Source: Bacteroidota bacterium
Lineage (GTDB): Bacteria > Bacteroidota > Bacteroidia > Bacteroidales > F082
Reading direction: 5' to 3'
NCBI GenBank assembly: GCA_023396415.1
Contig: JAEWWJ010000051.1
Span: forward strand, 1-44,925
DNA: 44,925 nt
The notes beneath the pieces are model-generated. The model had not been told where the DNA came from. It saw only the letters and a list, made by a program, of their open reading frames with translations, and searched no databases. The translations under genes were made by a program, and so were the position numbers. Below are positions 43,846 through 44,925 of the stretch, piece by piece (the first letter of the stretch is position 1; every line of letters starts with the position of its first letter).

Positions 43846-44742
43846 ATGTTAAAACAAAACAAGTCAGGTTTTAAGCGGCTAACAGATACACGTAAAAAAG
43901 AAATTGCTGACTGGGTTGAAATTATCCTAGAAGACCTGCCGCAAAAAACAGCTTACACCGACTGCCTCCATATCCTGGAAAGAGAAAATATCCGTCTTTT
44001 TCGGGTGAATTTTCAGGAAAATCTCGACGGATTCATCTTATTTGAATATCAAAGGTTTTGGATATTCCTTAACACAGCCCAAGGGCGTGAAGCCAACGAG
44101 AGCAGGATCAATTTTACGCTGGCGCATGAGCTCGGGCATTATTACCTCCCGTGGCACAGGCTGAAGCTTAAGCGACATGGACTGATGCAACAGAGTGGCG
44201 GACAGGACACGGGTGAAATGCAGCTGCTGGAGCGAGAAGCTGATTATTTTGCTTCCTGTTTGCTGATGCCTGCCAACAGCATCAAACGGGATTTTGCTGA
44301 AAATGTGTTCTCAATCACTTTTATACAGACCATCGCAAGACGATATCGGGTGAGCCGCGAAGCTTGTTTGATGCGCTATACCGAACTGGGGAAGCATCCG
44401 ATGATGATGGTGTATAGCAAAGACGGCAAGGTTTCGCTGCCGGCATACCCAAAACGTAGTAAGTCATTTCCTTTTTCGAGACCCATGCTGGATGCAGAGG
44501 GCCGCTTGCCGGAATGTTGCCTTGCTTCCAAAAATCATTGTGTTTCCATAACGGAAGATTATTTTATTGCACACCACACGACAGCGCTTGTTTTTCGTTT
44601 GAAAGAAGAACAGGAGGTGCAACAGACGGTGACGGAATGCTGCATACCCCTTGTGGAGAAAGGGTTGTTACTGAGCATTTTTTACTTTGAGGAATATTTG
44701 GAAGAAGATGAAAAGTTTGAAATATTGGATTTGCCGTTTTAA
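43846..44742 (+). CDS. ImmA/IrrE-family zinc metalloprotease
   Basis: A 298-residue cytosolic metalloprotease from the ATG at 43846 (a TTG at 43837 lies in the promoter). The zinc motif HELGH is at 94-98, and the third ligand is most likely Glu131 in EREADYFASCLLMP, as in the ImmA/IrrE family (COG2856). Such enzymes cleave a repressor, for example ImmR or DdrO, to start mobile element transfer or a damage response. Here no XRE-type regulator gene is adjacent. The C-terminal third has five cysteines (Cys224, 225, 232, 265, 266) in an unassigned domain that could be a sensor. The gene has its own promoter, after the sigma-like operon terminator. Confidence 0.88.
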   Translation: MLKQNKSGFKRLTDTRKKEIADWVEIILEDLPQKTAYTDCLHILERENIRLFRVNFQENLDGFILFEYQRFWIFLNTAQGREANESRINFTLAHELGHYYLPWHRLKLKRHGLMQQSGGQDTGEMQLLEREADYFASCLLMPANSIKRDFAENVFSITFIQTIARRYRVSREACLMRYTELGKHPMMMVYSKDGKVSLPAYPKRSKSFPFSRPMLDAEGRLPECCLASKNHCVSITEDYFIAHHTTALVFRLKEEQEVQQTVTECCIPLVEKGLLLSIFYFEEYLEEDEKFEILDLPF

Positions 44743-44763
44743 TGAGATGATTTGAGAAATTGA

Positions 44764-44800
44764 TCTTTGGTCTTTAGTCTTTGGTCTTTAGTCTTTGGTC
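44764..44800. repeat. Direct repeat of a 12-bp word
   Basis: About three copies of TTTGGTCTTTAG abut the insertion sequence end. A similar word occurs at 42275-42290. Confidence 0.6.
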
Positions 44801-44925
44801 TGTCTTGTCCTGAAATAGGTTTACACAAAAAGTAAACTAAAAACAGGATTATGAGAAAGAAAGTAAATCAATTTCCGGACGACCTTAAATACAAGATTGT
44901 TCAGGAGTATTTAGAAAGCTCGATG
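44801..44925 (+). mobile_element. Left end of an insertion sequence, probably IS3-like
   Basis: TGTCTTGTCCTGAAATAGG at 44801 looks like a terminal inverted repeat, followed by a short leader and the start of a transposase-type gene. The element continues past the window, so family and right end are unconfirmed. Confidence 0.55.
44851..44925 (+). CDS. Transposase OrfA-like protein, N-terminus only
   Basis: Only 25 codons are in the window, from the ATG at 44851 (MRKKVNQFPDDLKYKIVQEY then LESSM). The phrase DDLKYKIVQEYLE resembles the first helix of IS3-type helix-turn-helix OrfA proteins. It lies about 30 bp inside the putative terminal repeat. Confidence 0.5.
   Translation, partial: MRKKVNQFPDDLKYKIVQEYLESSM

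Overview
The window looks like a piece of a Bacteroidota (Bacteroidetes) chromosome. Four secreted proteins end in, or belong to families that carry, type IX secretion (T9SS) sorting domains. Most upstream regions show the Bacteroidota -7 promoter element TAnnTTTG and no strong Shine-Dalgarno. The kinases are of typical Bacteroidota types (beta-propeller LytS-like, RprX/RprY-like), and an SUF operon of the order sufB-C-D-S-E-DUF59 is present. No rRNA, tRNA or cas genes were seen.

Left part (1-7370, all minus strand): a subtilisin-like S8 protease cut by the window edge and carrying a frame break after its signal peptide, two T9SS-sorted secreted proteins, a lipoprotein of unknown function, a TonB-family protein and a DUF302 protein. 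The gaps between them are unusually rich in short word repeats.

Middle (7681-22553): a DEAD-box RNA helicase; a SAM methyltransferase; a propeller histidine kinase overlapping a receiver-only response regulator; a serine hydrolase; a methyltransferase of the RlmG/RsmC kind behind an OmpR-type regulator and its kinase; a divergent intergenic region with four 10-bp-phased TTAACA boxes and a promoter-plus-terminator unit that looks like a small RNA gene; glucose-6-phosphate isomerase; a small lipoprotein; a nitroreductase; and a U32-family protein with four cysteines.

SUF operon (22659-28398): sufB, sufC, sufD, sufS, sufE and a DUF59 gene build Fe-S clusters. The U32 gene just upstream belongs to a family whose studied members need Fe-S clusters.

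Right-centre (28635-40464): a large T9SS/GEVED secreted protein, an S41 C-terminal processing protease co-transcribed with an orphan PAS histidine kinase, and a complete RND efflux operon (adaptor, pump, outer membrane channel) with 4-bp start/stop overlaps.

Right end (40465-44925): an accessory region. It has two families of short palindromic repeats, a helical protein with a carboxypeptidase-regulatory-like C-terminus but no signal peptide, a degenerate tandem repeat of about 21 bp, a divergent sigma-70-like factor with a small partner gene, a separately promoted ImmA/IrrE metalloprotease, and the left end of an insertion sequence. The sigma-like factor / small protein / IrrE protease cassette is the best candidate here for an undescribed regulatory system.
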